From: Oculatellaceae cyanobacterium Prado106
GTDB taxonomy: Bacteria; Cyanobacteriota; Cyanobacteriia; Elainellales; Elainellaceae
Direction of reading: 5' to 3'
Assembly (NCBI GenBank): GCA_025454315.1
Contig: JALOOP010000045.1
Location: 1-36,096 of the forward strand
DNA: 36,096 nt
Part shown: piece after piece, positions 7,649 to 15,119 of the stretch
Layout: the number at the start of each line of letters is the position of its first letter
How positions within the stretch are numbered: the stretch's first letter is position 1
The notes under the pieces: generated by a model
What the model was told of the DNA's origin: nothing
The model's database searches: none
Seen by the model: the letters and a program-made list of their open reading frames with translations, nothing else
Position numbers and translations under genes: made by a program

Positions 7649-8986
7649 TTGGAACCTTCACACCCCAATCTCAATCATTCAGACCACCATTCAGGCCATC
7701 GTCAGGCAACCGTCTCAAGCCTGAAGCGCCTCCTGAAGCGATCGCCCCCTCCCACAAAACCTCTTTTACAAATCCCTTTCATCCCCCCCAGAAGGCATAC
7801 TTTGCAAATCACTCAACCCGCAAATCGCACCCAACTCCACCAATTTCTGACTCTCCTAGCGGCGGGATGTTTGACCACCATGACGGGCGGCGTGGTTTCT
7901 CCCGTCCTACCCGAAATGGTGCAACACCTCCAGCTTGACCCCAAATGGGCCGGAATGCTCGTCAGTACCCATGCCCTCACCAGTGCCCTGGCCACCCCGC
8001 TGATGGGCATCGTGGCCGATCGCATTGGCAAACTCAAGGTGATGCTGCCCTGCCTGGTTCTCTATGCCATCTTTGGCACCTCCACCGCCTTCCTCACCGA
8101 CTTCTCCGCCCTCCTCCTCAGCCGAGGACTCCTGGGGATCGCCAGCGGCGGTGTCGCAGCCGCCACCATCGGCCTCCTCGCCAGCCTCTACGAAGGCGAA
8201 ACCCGTGCCCGCATCCTCGGTTATGCCACCAGTGCCATGTCCATGGCGGCGATCGCCTTCCCCTTACTAGGCGGCTGGGTCGGTTCTAGCAACTGGCAAT
8301 ATGCCTTCTACCTCTATGGCCTGGGCTTCCCGCTAGCGCTAATCATGGCGACCCAGTTCAAAGACAAATCCAGCGCCAGTTCCTCCGAGTCCGTCATCGG
8401 CGGCGACACCCGAATGCTCTTCCAGGTCATCCGCAAACCCAGCATTCTCCGGCTCTATCTCTTCATCGCCATTGCCGCTACCATTGTCTACTCAGTGGTG
8501 ATCTACACCCCGCTTTATTTGAAAGATGCGATCGGTGCAGGCCCTGAACTCAACGGCTTTGTCTTAGCCATTCGTCTCGTGGGAGCCTCAATTGTCTCCG
8601 CCTTTGGAGCCAGCCGCATTGGCAAATGGCTAGGGGTAAGACGAGCGATCGCCCTAGGATTCGCCCTCATGGCCATCAGCCTGGTCACGATCCCCTTCCT
8701 CTCCCAACTGCCCCTAATTGTCGCTGCCGCCGTCCTCTTCGGCATCGGCTTCGGCATCATGACCCCCAACCTCTACGACACCCTAGCCAGCTACTCGCCC
8801 CCCGAACTCAGAGCCAGCGTATTGGCGATCGGCACCGGATTCAACTCCCTCGGCCAATTCTCCTCGCCCATCTTCCTCGGCCCCATCTGGAACTACGCCG
8901 GATTGCCCATGGTGTTTTACACGACAGCAGGGATTGCGATCGCCGCTGGAGCCTTAAGCCTAGTTAGCAAAAAACCTAAAGCATAG
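7649..8986 (+). CDS. Major facilitator superfamily transporter
   Basis: A 445-residue MFS protein with about 12 hydrophobic segments, starting near residue 68 (FLTLLAAGCLTTMTGGVV). The diagnostic loop 2-3 motif reads GIVADRIGKLKVM, and a second copy (GASRIGKWLGVRRAIA) lies in the second half. The charged SSSESVIGGDTR stretch fits the central cytoplasmic loop. The first 65 residues are hydrophilic, His/Pro-rich and atypical. The frame opens at TTG 7649 and the first internal ATG lies within the first membrane helix, so the start is uncertain. It resembles drug/metabolite efflux MFS proteins. Placement divergent to the Rieske gene suggests export of that pathway's product, which is an inference. 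A long inverted repeat follows the stop. Confidence 0.85.
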   Translation: MEPSHPNLNHSDHHSGHRQATVSSLKRLLKRSPPPTKPLLQIPFIPPRRHTLQITQPANRTQLHQFLTLLAAGCLTTMTGGVVSPVLPEMVQHLQLDPKWAGMLVSTHALTSALATPLMGIVADRIGKLKVMLPCLVLYAIFGTSTAFLTDFSALLLSRGLLGIASGGVAAATIGLLASLYEGETRARILGYATSAMSMAAIAFPLLGGWVGSSNWQYAFYLYGLGFPLALIMATQFKDKSSASSSESVIGGDTRMLFQVIRKPSILRLYLFIAIAATIVYSVVIYTPLYLKDAIGAGPELNGFVLAIRLVGASIVSAFGASRIGKWLGVRRAIALGFALMAISLVTIPFLSQLPLIVAAAVLFGIGFGIMTPNLYDTLASYSPPELRASVLAIGTGFNSLGQFSSPIFLGPIWNYAGLPMVFYTTAGIAIAAGALSLVSKKPKA

Positions 8987-8993
8987 GGGAACT

Positions 8994-9093
8994 AAGCGCA
9001 GAGACGCAGAGGCGCAGAGGTAAGAAGAATTCTTTGTTTCTCTTGTTTTCCCCTCTTGTTTTCTCTTCTCTGCGTCTCCGCGTCTCTGCGCTT
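8994..9093. repeat. Long inverted repeat of the cyanobacterial 'GCAGAGACGCAGAG' type
   Basis: Two 26-bp arms (8994-9019 and 9068-9093) are complementary at 24 of 26 positions, around a T-rich 48-bp middle that also contains AAGAAG/CTTCTC complements. Arms begin AAGCGCAGAGACGC. The element lies between convergent genes (MFS on plus, 9111-10190 on minus) and may act as a terminator-like hairpin. One arm recurs at 16835-16860. Confidence 0.88.
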
Positions 9094-9110
9094 TAAACAA
9101 ATCCCAAACC

Positions 9111-10190
9111 TCAAGGCTGAAACTGAAAAACCTCCGGCGAAAACATCTCCGCAAACAGTTGCAGATAGGGCAGAAACACCTCCATATCCGCTGAGTTGAG
9201 ATGGTCGTACATCTCCCAGCGCAGCACCTTGAGCATGTCCTGCACCAACGCCCACCGCACCCCAAGCTGCGGATAGAGCATCACACACAGCGGAAACAAC
9301 TGCTGCTGCACCGATCGAATATTGTCTTCCAGCACACACAAACAAAGATAAACCTGGAACATCTCCACATCGCGAATGCTAGAAACTCGCACCAGGTCAG
9401 ATCCCAAAGACCCACTGAAGGTTTGGTAGCCCGCATGAACCCGCCCCACATGCTCACAGACAAGCTGGGCGATCGCCGTACTTACCGGAAGTAAATGCTG
9501 CACCGCCACTAAAACAGGCGAATCCATCTCATGATTAGCCGCCGCCTCATAGGCATCGCGCAGCGGCATATACATATGGTCATCCATCACCTTCAGATAA
9601 GGGTTGACCAGGGCGCGTTCGGGAGGGGTCAGCCGCTCCAGCAGCTTTTGCCCGGTATAGTGGAGGTGCAAACTGACAAAGCCAATTACGCGCGGGTCTT
9701 CTGCAGTATATTTACGACGAATCTGACCAAAGCGGTTGCCTACCAGAACCGACAGCCGCTGCGGCGATTCACCGTTGGCATAGGCTTTTAGCACCTGGTC
9801 AAACAGTTGATGCACATCCGCCGAAATCTTCCAGGGGTCAACCAGGTCAGGGTCAATGCCATGTCGGGGAATCTCATCGACCAGAATGCTCTCGGTCAAA
9901 GACCAGGCCAAGGCACTGGCCATATTCAGGTTCTTGATGGCGCGGTTCGCAGTTCTCGCTCGCCCAATTTGAGATGCCAGTTCGATCAGATCGGTTGAAG
10001 TACCGGATGGTTTGGGCTGGTTTGAGGCATCATAGGAAGCGATCGCCTTGATGTACTTGGATGCCCATAGTGCCGCCAGCGATTTTGTCCCCGATGGGGT
10101 CGGCATCTCGGGCTTGGGAGACGGGACTCTAGCGGGAGATTTTGCAGGAGATGCATCCGAGGATCTGGGTTGGAACATGAGTTGACTCAA
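9111..10190 (-). CDS. Conserved-looking cytoplasmic protein, function unknown
   Basis: A 359-residue protein I do not recognise. The first 35 residues are Pro/Ser-rich and probably disordered (SPAKSPARVPSPKPEMP). The rest is mostly helical and soluble: SLAALWASKYIKAIASYDA (37-55), TDLIELASQIGRARTANRAIKN, and a long C-terminal helical region with aromatic and Leu residues. No signal peptide, membrane helix or catalytic motif is visible. Codon use and the well-formed frame support a real gene. It is convergent with the MFS gene and has its own upstream region. It may be a structural or regulatory protein, but no role is claimed. Confidence 0.75.
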   Translation of the reverse strand: MSQLMFQPRSSDASPAKSPARVPSPKPEMPTPSGTKSLAALWASKYIKAIASYDASNQPKPSGTSTDLIELASQIGRARTANRAIKNLNMASALAWSLTESILVDEIPRHGIDPDLVDPWKISADVHQLFDQVLKAYANGESPQRLSVLVGNRFGQIRRKYTAEDPRVIGFVSLHLHYTGQKLLERLTPPERALVNPYLKVMDDHMYMPLRDAYEAAANHEMDSPVLVAVQHLLPVSTAIAQLVCEHVGRVHAGYQTFSGSLGSDLVRVSSIRDVEMFQVYLCLCVLEDNIRSVQQQLFPLCVMLYPQLGVRWALVQDMLKVLRWEMYDHLNSADMEVFLPYLQLFAEMFSPEVFQFQP

Positions 10191-10600
10191 GGGGTGGAAA
10201 AACAGGGCATCAAATCAGCAGGCAGCTTTATCGTTTTTCCCTCAAAGGGCTGGCAATGTTCGAGTTACACGCGGCTTCTGGTTGACGGGTGTCTCCCCAA
10301 AACGTCTAAAACGCTCACTAAGGAAAAACACCAAAGAAAAGAAACCGCTAAAAGGTTACTGGGAATTCAATTCAGTAAAAATTCTATTGTGCAGCATCTC
10401 ATCCATAGTCTCAAAATAAAGTTTTTTTCAAATCCGTATATCCGGAGCAATCTGCAATAAATTCGCAAATATAGACTATGTGCTTCTAACAATGAGCGTC
10501 TAAATGATCAGCATCAACCTGAATATGGCCTGAACCAGAGGATTGCGGGAGATGCGATCGCCCTCCATACCCCTAAAACCAGGCAAACAACTCAAACTGA
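10191..10600. other. Intergenic region upstream of 9111-10190 and of the lipoprotein gene
   Basis: No gene supported; a plus-strand frame at 10170-10460 is low in coding character. The region should hold the promoter of the minus-strand gene and, toward 10600, that of the lipoprotein gene. AT-rich around 10420-10500. Confidence 0.4.
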
Positions 10601-10670
10601 CAAATTTAGACCGACAAAGTTAGACCGACATATTCAGACTGACAATTTCAAATTGACAATTTCAAATTGA
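10601..10670. repeat. 14-bp tandem repeat x5 upstream of the lipoprotein gene
   Basis: Five contiguous 14-bp units: CAAATTTAGACCGA, CAAAGTTAGACCGA, CATATTCAGACTGA, then CAATTTCAAATTGA twice (10643-10656 and 10657-10670). The reverse complement of the third unit contains GTCTGAAT, the core of the 15-bp repeats at 5968 and 14930. The array ends on the alternative TTG start (10667) of the downstream frame, so it probably lies in the leader. Confidence 0.85.
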
Positions 10671-10747
10671 CCAACTCTCAATCACAACCCGAACCGCACT
10701 CAATCGGGTCACCCCATTCCACAAACATAGGCAAGATAGGCAAGACC

Positions 10748-11656
10748 ATGCACTTGGATCATCAACTGGATCATCAACCGCAGCCCACTCAGCACTCCCG
10801 CACTCAGACCTCTGCTCCCCAAACGCCCCAAACTCTTTCTAAGCCGGGTCAACTCAAAAAGCTGCTCCTGCTCCCAAGCTTGATTCTTCTGTTGAGCGCC
10901 TGCGGTCGATCCGCTCCCCCAACCTCCGACGCCACCTCAGCCTCTCCCACCGCCACCGCCAGCCCGATCGCCGCCTCTCCCAGCCCCAGCCCCACGCTCC
11001 TCCCGGTTGCCGAACCGCCCACGATCTCCAGCCAGGGCATTGGTCTGGCGCGCCTCGGCATGACCTTTGGAGAACTGAAGCAAATCGCTGGCCCCGGCGT
11101 AGAGTTTAAGGTACAGGCTCCCTACATTAAGGACTTTGATGCGATCGCCGTCCGCAAATCCGGAGAAGTCCAGTACCACATTCTCTACCTGGCTGGCCAA
11201 ACCTTCACCGACACCGACGTAATTCAGGGACTCGTCACCAGCAACGCCAAATTCCGTACCGCTGAGGGCATTGGCGCAGGCAGCACCCTTGCCGACGCCG
11301 AAAAAGCCTACGGCAAAATCACCCTCTCCTACAGCACCCGCAACCAATCCAAGGAATACGCCCGCTTCAAAGAACAGCCCGCTAGCAATGTCTCCTTCGC
11401 CACCGCCACCGCTGCCAAGGATCTCGTTGGGGTCTACCCCTCCCCCACCGGAGACTATAATGAAACGCAAAAATACAAAGAGGCCGCCAAAATCCAATCG
11501 GTTCTGGTCGTCTGTCTAACCGAAGCCTGTGCCCAAACCCCAGTTAGTCCTTCAGCTAGTCCTTCAGCTAGTCCTTCAGCTAGCCCTTCAGCCAATCCTT
11601 CAGCCAATCCTTCAGCTAATCCTTCGCCCTCCCCTGCGGCTTCGCCTTCGCCCTAG
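10748..11656 (+). CDS. Predicted lipoprotein with Ser/Pro/Ala-rich linker and repeat tail
   Basis: A 302-residue protein from the ATG at 10748. A TTG at 10667 would add 27 polar residues overlapping a repeat, so the ATG is preferred. A hydrophobic stretch LLLLPSLILLLSAC ends in a lipobox with C52, predicting a lipid-anchored protein, although the polar segment before it is unusually long for a signal peptide. A Thr/Ser/Pro/Ala linker (55-90) leads to a folded domain (about 95-245) with GIGLARLGMTFGELKQIAG and GIGAGSTLADAEKAYGKI. These look like paired SmpA/OmlA-type beta-lactamase-inhibitor-like repeats, a resemblance only. The tail is repeated SPSA/NPSA tetrapeptides. A LapA-like gene follows 40 bp downstream and may be co-transcribed. 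Confidence 0.75.
   Translation: MHLDHQLDHQPQPTQHSRTQTSAPQTPQTLSKPGQLKKLLLLPSLILLLSACGRSAPPTSDATSASPTATASPIAASPSPSPTLLPVAEPPTISSQGIGLARLGMTFGELKQIAGPGVEFKVQAPYIKDFDAIAVRKSGEVQYHILYLAGQTFTDTDVIQGLVTSNAKFRTAEGIGAGSTLADAEKAYGKITLSYSTRNQSKEYARFKEQPASNVSFATATAAKDLVGVYPSPTGDYNETQKYKEAAKIQSVLVVCLTEACAQTPVSPSASPSASPSASPSANPSANPSANPSPSPAASPSP
11546..11629. repeat. 12-bp tandem repeat x7 coding the lipoprotein tail
   Basis: Seven 12-bp units of type AGTCCTTCAGCT, drifting to AATCCTTCAGCY, encode SPSA then NPSA tetrapeptides at the C-terminus of the lipoprotein. The first three units are identical, the later ones diverged. Confidence 0.88.
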
Positions 11657-11696
11657 TCCTGACCTCTGCCCCCTGTCCTTTTCCTAAACGCTCCCC

Positions 11697-11903
11697 ATGA
11701 ATAAATTTTTGACGACTCTGATCATCACCGTCTGGGTTCTGGGCATCGCCCTGATCTCGGTACAGAATGCGGCTCCGGTGTCGCTGCGGTTTTTGATATT
11801 TCAATCGGTACAGATCCCGATGGGGCTGGTGTTGGCGTTTAGTGCGACCTTGGGAATGTTGGGAATGGCGATCGCACTCCCCCTGCTGCGGCCTTCCAAG
11901 TAA
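11697..11903 (+). CDS. LapA-domain (DUF1049-like) small membrane protein
   Basis: A 68-residue protein with two hydrophobic segments: about 5-24 (LTTLIITVWVLGIALISVQN) and 39-64 (IPMGLVLAFSATLGMLGMAIALPLL). Between them is the NAAPVSLRFLIFQSVQIPMGLVL pattern typical of LapA/DUF1049 proteins, in which the first helix is followed by a 'N-x-x-PV-x-L-x-F' strand. E. coli LapA acts with LapB in controlling lipopolysaccharide synthesis; cyanobacterial homologues are uncharacterised. It follows the lipoprotein gene by 40 bp and is closed by a hairpin shared with the opposing gene. Confidence 0.8.
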   Translation: MNKFLTTLIITVWVLGIALISVQNAAPVSLRFLIFQSVQIPMGLVLAFSATLGMLGMAIALPLLRPSK

Positions 11904-11938
11904 TTTTCTTTCCAAGTAATTTTTTAAAGATAAAAAAC

Positions 11939-12000
11939 AAAACTCCTGTTTTCGCAATGCGGCTAAGCCACATGACAAAAACAGGAGTTTCATTCTTTTT
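11939..12000. terminator. Hairpin terminator shared by convergent genes
   Basis: A stem of about 14 bp (AAACTCCTGTTTT / AAAACAGGAGTTT) with a loop of about 25 nt, followed by CATTCTTTTT on plus and, on minus, TTTTGTTTTTTATC. It lies between the LapA-like gene (+) and the HTH gene (-). Confidence 0.75.
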
Positions 12001-12007
12001 GATGCCA

Positions 12008-12991
12008 TTACAGCGAATAAACCTGACCATCAATCAACAACCGAGTAATCCCCTTGGCTTGAAGATAAGGGGTCACCTTCTGAAAGACCCGACCATCGGG
12101 CACCTTCACGACCCGCTGCATCCGGCGCATAAACCGCTTAGCAATGCGGTGATTGTCAAAAATGGGCAAGGTCTTCTCCTGAATCTCGCCATCGGGGATC
12201 TGCCCCAGTTCTGCAAAATCCTTCAAAGGACGGGTAATCAACTCTGAGGAGCGATCGACCACCACGTAGCAAATCCGAGGAATCAGCGCCTCTGAAATGG
12301 GATAAACCTTGACCTGACCCTTGGCTTGAATCTGGATAGGACGAAAATCATCGCCCTCGGCAAAGTCCTCATCATCAAAATCATCGTCTTCACCGTCTAG
12401 GTCGCCGTCGAGGTCGTCCTCTTCGCCGTCGAGATCTTCGTCGAGATCTTCGGGTTCCAGGTCTTCTTCGCCCTCATCGATCCCCAGATCGGTTTGGAGC
12501 AGGGGAGCCGTGAGGAGGCTGGGTTCGGCGATCGCTCCCAAATCATGGATCGACGGCTCAAACGAAGTCGGCAACTCTAGCTGAGCCACTTCTTCCCGTC
12601 TAGAGCGACCCCTTGAAGGTTCCAATTCAGCCGTTGCACCCCGTTTCCGCTGTCGTCTCTGGGGCGCAGAAGGACGCAGCCGGGGAGCCTCAAAACCAGG
12701 GATATCTGGCTCTAAGTCTTCCTCTTCTACCTCGGCGACAAAAACAGGAGGTTTTAATTCCGTAGCGGTCGAGGATTCTTCCGTTTCGGCTGAATTGCGA
12801 AAGGCGCTGGCTCGCTTTTGTTGAACCAACTGCTCGTATTCATCCTCCGGCAGGGTTTGTTTGAGGAGCCGACTAATCGTACTGGTACTGACCCCATAGA
12901 TATTAGCCAGCGTCGTTGTTGACTCATCCGTTTGGCGATAACGGTTGAGGATGTCTTTCTTATCAGATTCAGACAATTTTCTTGGAGCCAT
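12008..12991 (-). CDS. HTH-domain protein with long acidic segment (cyanobacterial, often labelled 'transposase')
   Basis: A 327-residue protein. Residues 1-48 form a helix-turn-helix of the transposase/Resolvase type: KLSESDKKDILNRYRQ, then TTTLANIYGVSTSTISRLLK. A basic Arg-rich segment (about 103-133) follows. A strongly acidic stretch (about 170-218) is built of repeated DLDGE/EDDLD units. The C-terminal domain (about 220-327) ends KGITRLLIDGQVYSL. No DDE catalytic triad or mobile-element ends are present, so I read it as a resident DNA-binding protein rather than a transposase, with the acidic part as a possible interaction or charge-masking region. The ATG at 12991 fits the domain start. 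It has its own 0.7-kb upstream region. Confidence 0.78.
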   Translation of the reverse strand: MAPRKLSESDKKDILNRYRQTDESTTTLANIYGVSTSTISRLLKQTLPEDEYEQLVQQKRASAFRNSAETEESSTATELKPPVFVAEVEEEDLEPDIPGFEAPRLRPSAPQRRQRKRGATAELEPSRGRSRREEVAQLELPTSFEPSIHDLGAIAEPSLLTAPLLQTDLGIDEGEEDLEPEDLDEDLDGEEDDLDGDLDGEDDDFDDEDFAEGDDFRPIQIQAKGQVKVYPISEALIPRICYVVVDRSSELITRPLKDFAELGQIPDGEIQEKTLPIFDNHRIAKRFMRRMQRVVKVPDGRVFQKVTPYLQAKGITRLLIDGQVYSL

Positions 12992-13695
12992 AACGACCGT
13001 TTCCCTCAGACAGTTCCCTCAGACAATTCCTTCTCACAGCCCTTTCAGACTGTTTTTTGGATAACCAACCTTATCGATTTTGCGTGAAGGCTTACCTCCA
13101 AGCAGCTATCTTAACCCTGTAAACCCCTCTTTTTGGAGTGGCACAAGGAAGATTTCCACCTCATTTTAGACAGGGGCGAACAGCCGTTCACGCTTGCCTA
13201 AACCTAAATTCACACTTGAAATCTACAGCCCCTCCAGGTTCGGCGCAAGTGCATTGTTGCAACTCTTGTTGCAACCTGGAAGACGAACTGTTCTGACCGG
13301 GGCAGAAACCATCAGGCATTCATAGAGCTAGGAACAGGAAAAAACGAAATCCTGCCCAAACGCTTAAAACATCCGACGGGCTGTCCCTTCCAAAGAACTA
13401 TGATTCTATCTCAGATTCATCAAATTGAATTCCCAACAAAAGCGCGAGTTCAGCACTGCGAGTTAGATCAGAGCGTCACACATTGGCTTCGCCGGAGGAG
13501 CTAGCCCCTCCATAGCGAGTGATCTTCATAGGATCTTCCAGGTAAAGTCCCCAAAGCATGACCCAAAAGTAAAGCCCCCGATAATTGAGGGAGTTTTTTA
13601 GCTCTCCGCTCAAAGATCGGGGACTCCATCACACAGAAGTCCTTCAATTCAGTTGTTTTAGGGCATATTCAAGCGATCGCCCTCACCCCCCAACC
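12992..13695. other. Long intergenic region upstream of the HTH gene
   Basis: About 700 bp with no supported gene. Visible features: a direct repeat TTCCCTCAGACA twice near 13001-13026; a nested palindrome at 13235-13279 with outer arms CCAGGTT/AACCTGG and two copies of TTGTTGCAAC inside; and a small GC-rich inverted repeat (GGAGGAGCTAGCCCCTCC) near 13494-13512. The palindrome could be an operator or structured RNA, which cannot be decided here. Confidence 0.45.
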
Positions 13696-14832
13696 CTAAG
13701 CCCGTCTGCGGCTATTGCGTCGGCGAGTCGAAAGGTCATATTCCAGGGCAGCCCCGATCGCAAACAAACAGGCGCTAAAAATCCAGAACACTTCCGGCAG
13801 AGAACCCGTCTCATAGTTGGGAATATAGCGGGTCGCGTAGTTGAACCAGAGATCGGCAATATAGTAGCAAAAAGCCGCCGCTGCAATAAATTGCCAGGAC
13901 TGGGAGAATTTCCCACCCCAAAAAGCCAGCAGCAAGGTTGACGCCATAATCACCAGAATCACATCACCTACGATATAGAGCCAACTGACGATATCCGCCA
14001 GTGGAGTCAAGGTTTTTTCTAGTGCGATCGCCCACTCCGGTGTATTCGGCGATTCTTCCTCAGCCGCTTCAGCCGCAGGCGTTTCGGTTACTACTGGAGC
14101 AGCTAGGGGAGCAGTCCCAGGCGCGACAAAGGGAGCCGTGGTGGGCGCAACCGCAGGCGAAGCCGTGGGTAAAGTTCTTGGGGCACTGGCTGGAGCCGAC
14201 CCAGTCGCCGGATTGACGGCTGGGGGACGGTTGGCCGCAGGTTGGGTAGGCGCAACCTGAGTTGCGGGTGCAGCCTGGGCAATCAGAGCCGCAGGAGGTG
14301 CAGCCGCATTGGCTTGGGAAGGCGCGAACAACCAGGCGATCGTAATCCCACCCGTCGCAATTCCAGCCAGGATTAAATACTGGAGGGGAGCCAGGTTGAG
14401 CTTCTTCGACAGCACCGCCTTCAGCATCCCAAAGCCCAGGAACAAATAGGTCAAAATAAAGAATAGGTCACCGGGCGACACTTCTGGAGAGTTGCCCAGG
14501 CCAATTTCCCAATAGGCCAGAAACAAATTGCCAATAAAGTAAGAAAACATGCCCAGCCCGATCGCCAGCCAAACCTGCCCCCCGCTGACAATCTGCGAAC
14601 TCCGCCAGTTGCGAAAACACATCATGCCCGCCGCAAAGAAAGCCGCGCCTTCTAGAATGTAGGTAGTAATGCTATACCACTGGGGCCGCCCCCCATCCGT
14701 GGACGAAGCACTAAAGAGTAAAAAGAACAGCAGCGCAAACACAGCCCAAACCGTCGCTGCCATAACGACCGTCTGCACGGATAGGGTGGATTGGGAGGTA
14801 GAGGACTTCTTGTTCAAGGGATTGCTCCTCAC
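13696..14832 (-). CDS. Multi-spanning membrane protein with Ala/Pro/Thr-rich loop, function unknown
   Basis: A 378-residue protein from the GTG at 14832. The open frame runs 53 codons further to 14991, but that extension translates degenerate 15-bp repeats (a Leu/Arg/Phe/Lys-rich peptide), so I reject it. ATG 14760 is an alternative. About five hydrophobic helices lie in the first 170 residues, for example ITTYILEGAAFFAAGMMCF and LAIGLGMFSYFIGNLFLAYW. A low-complexity AAPA/TAP loop of about 100 residues follows, then three more helices (YIVGDVILVIMASTLLLAF; FIAAAAFCYYIADLWF; VFWIFSACLFAIGAAL) and an Arg-rich cytoplasmic end. No catalytic motif is visible. It is divergent from purH. Confidence 0.72.
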   Translation of the reverse strand: MRSNPLNKKSSTSQSTLSVQTVVMAATVWAVFALLFFLLFSASSTDGGRPQWYSITTYILEGAAFFAAGMMCFRNWRSSQIVSGGQVWLAIGLGMFSYFIGNLFLAYWEIGLGNSPEVSPGDLFFILTYLFLGFGMLKAVLSKKLNLAPLQYLILAGIATGGITIAWLFAPSQANAAAPPAALIAQAAPATQVAPTQPAANRPPAVNPATGSAPASAPRTLPTASPAVAPTTAPFVAPGTAPLAAPVVTETPAAEAAEEESPNTPEWAIALEKTLTPLADIVSWLYIVGDVILVIMASTLLLAFWGGKFSQSWQFIAAAAFCYYIADLWFNYATRYIPNYETGSLPEVFWIFSACLFAIGAALEYDLSTRRRNSRRRA

Positions 14833-14929
14833 GATGCAAATACGAGATGCCAAAATCACTTCATTAGCATTCCCCACCCATTTAGAAACTAAACTCACGG
14901 TTGACAATCGCTGTATTCTGAATAAGGCA

Positions 14930-15043
14930 AATCTGAATCTGATCAATTTGAATCTAGCCAATTTGAATTTGGCCAATCTAATCCAGACCAATCTGAATCA
15001 GACCTATCTGACCTAATTTGAATCAGATATTGAATCAGACCCA
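14930..15043. repeat. Degenerate 15-bp tandem repeat upstream of purH
   Basis: Five units with exact 15-bp spacing (14930, 14945, 14960, 14975, 14990; for example AATCTGAATCAGACC) are followed by irregular continuations to about 15043. The consensus AATYTGAATCNGRCC shares TCTGAAT and the terminal ACC with the Rieske-gene repeat at 5968-6057. Located between divergent genes, it may lie in both leaders. Confidence 0.82.
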
Positions 15044-15119
15044 ATCACGGAAGTCACCGCACACAGAGGGACATTCGGCAAAACATTCAACTGTACGGGA
15101 ATTGAGGAGGGTGATCCCA

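Noticed and set aside
12008-12991. Mobile element call for the HTH protein
   Set aside because: No DDE residues, no terminal inverted repeats, and a shared terminator with a resident gene.
14833-14991. N-terminal extension of the membrane protein at 13696-14832
   Set aside because: The extra 53 residues translate the degenerate 15-bp repeat and lack a start supported by a ribosome site.
15018-15119. Longer PurH start
   Set aside because: The family starts at the MAKLALLSTSDK methionine, which has a GAGGAGGG site just upstream; the extension crosses repeat sequence.
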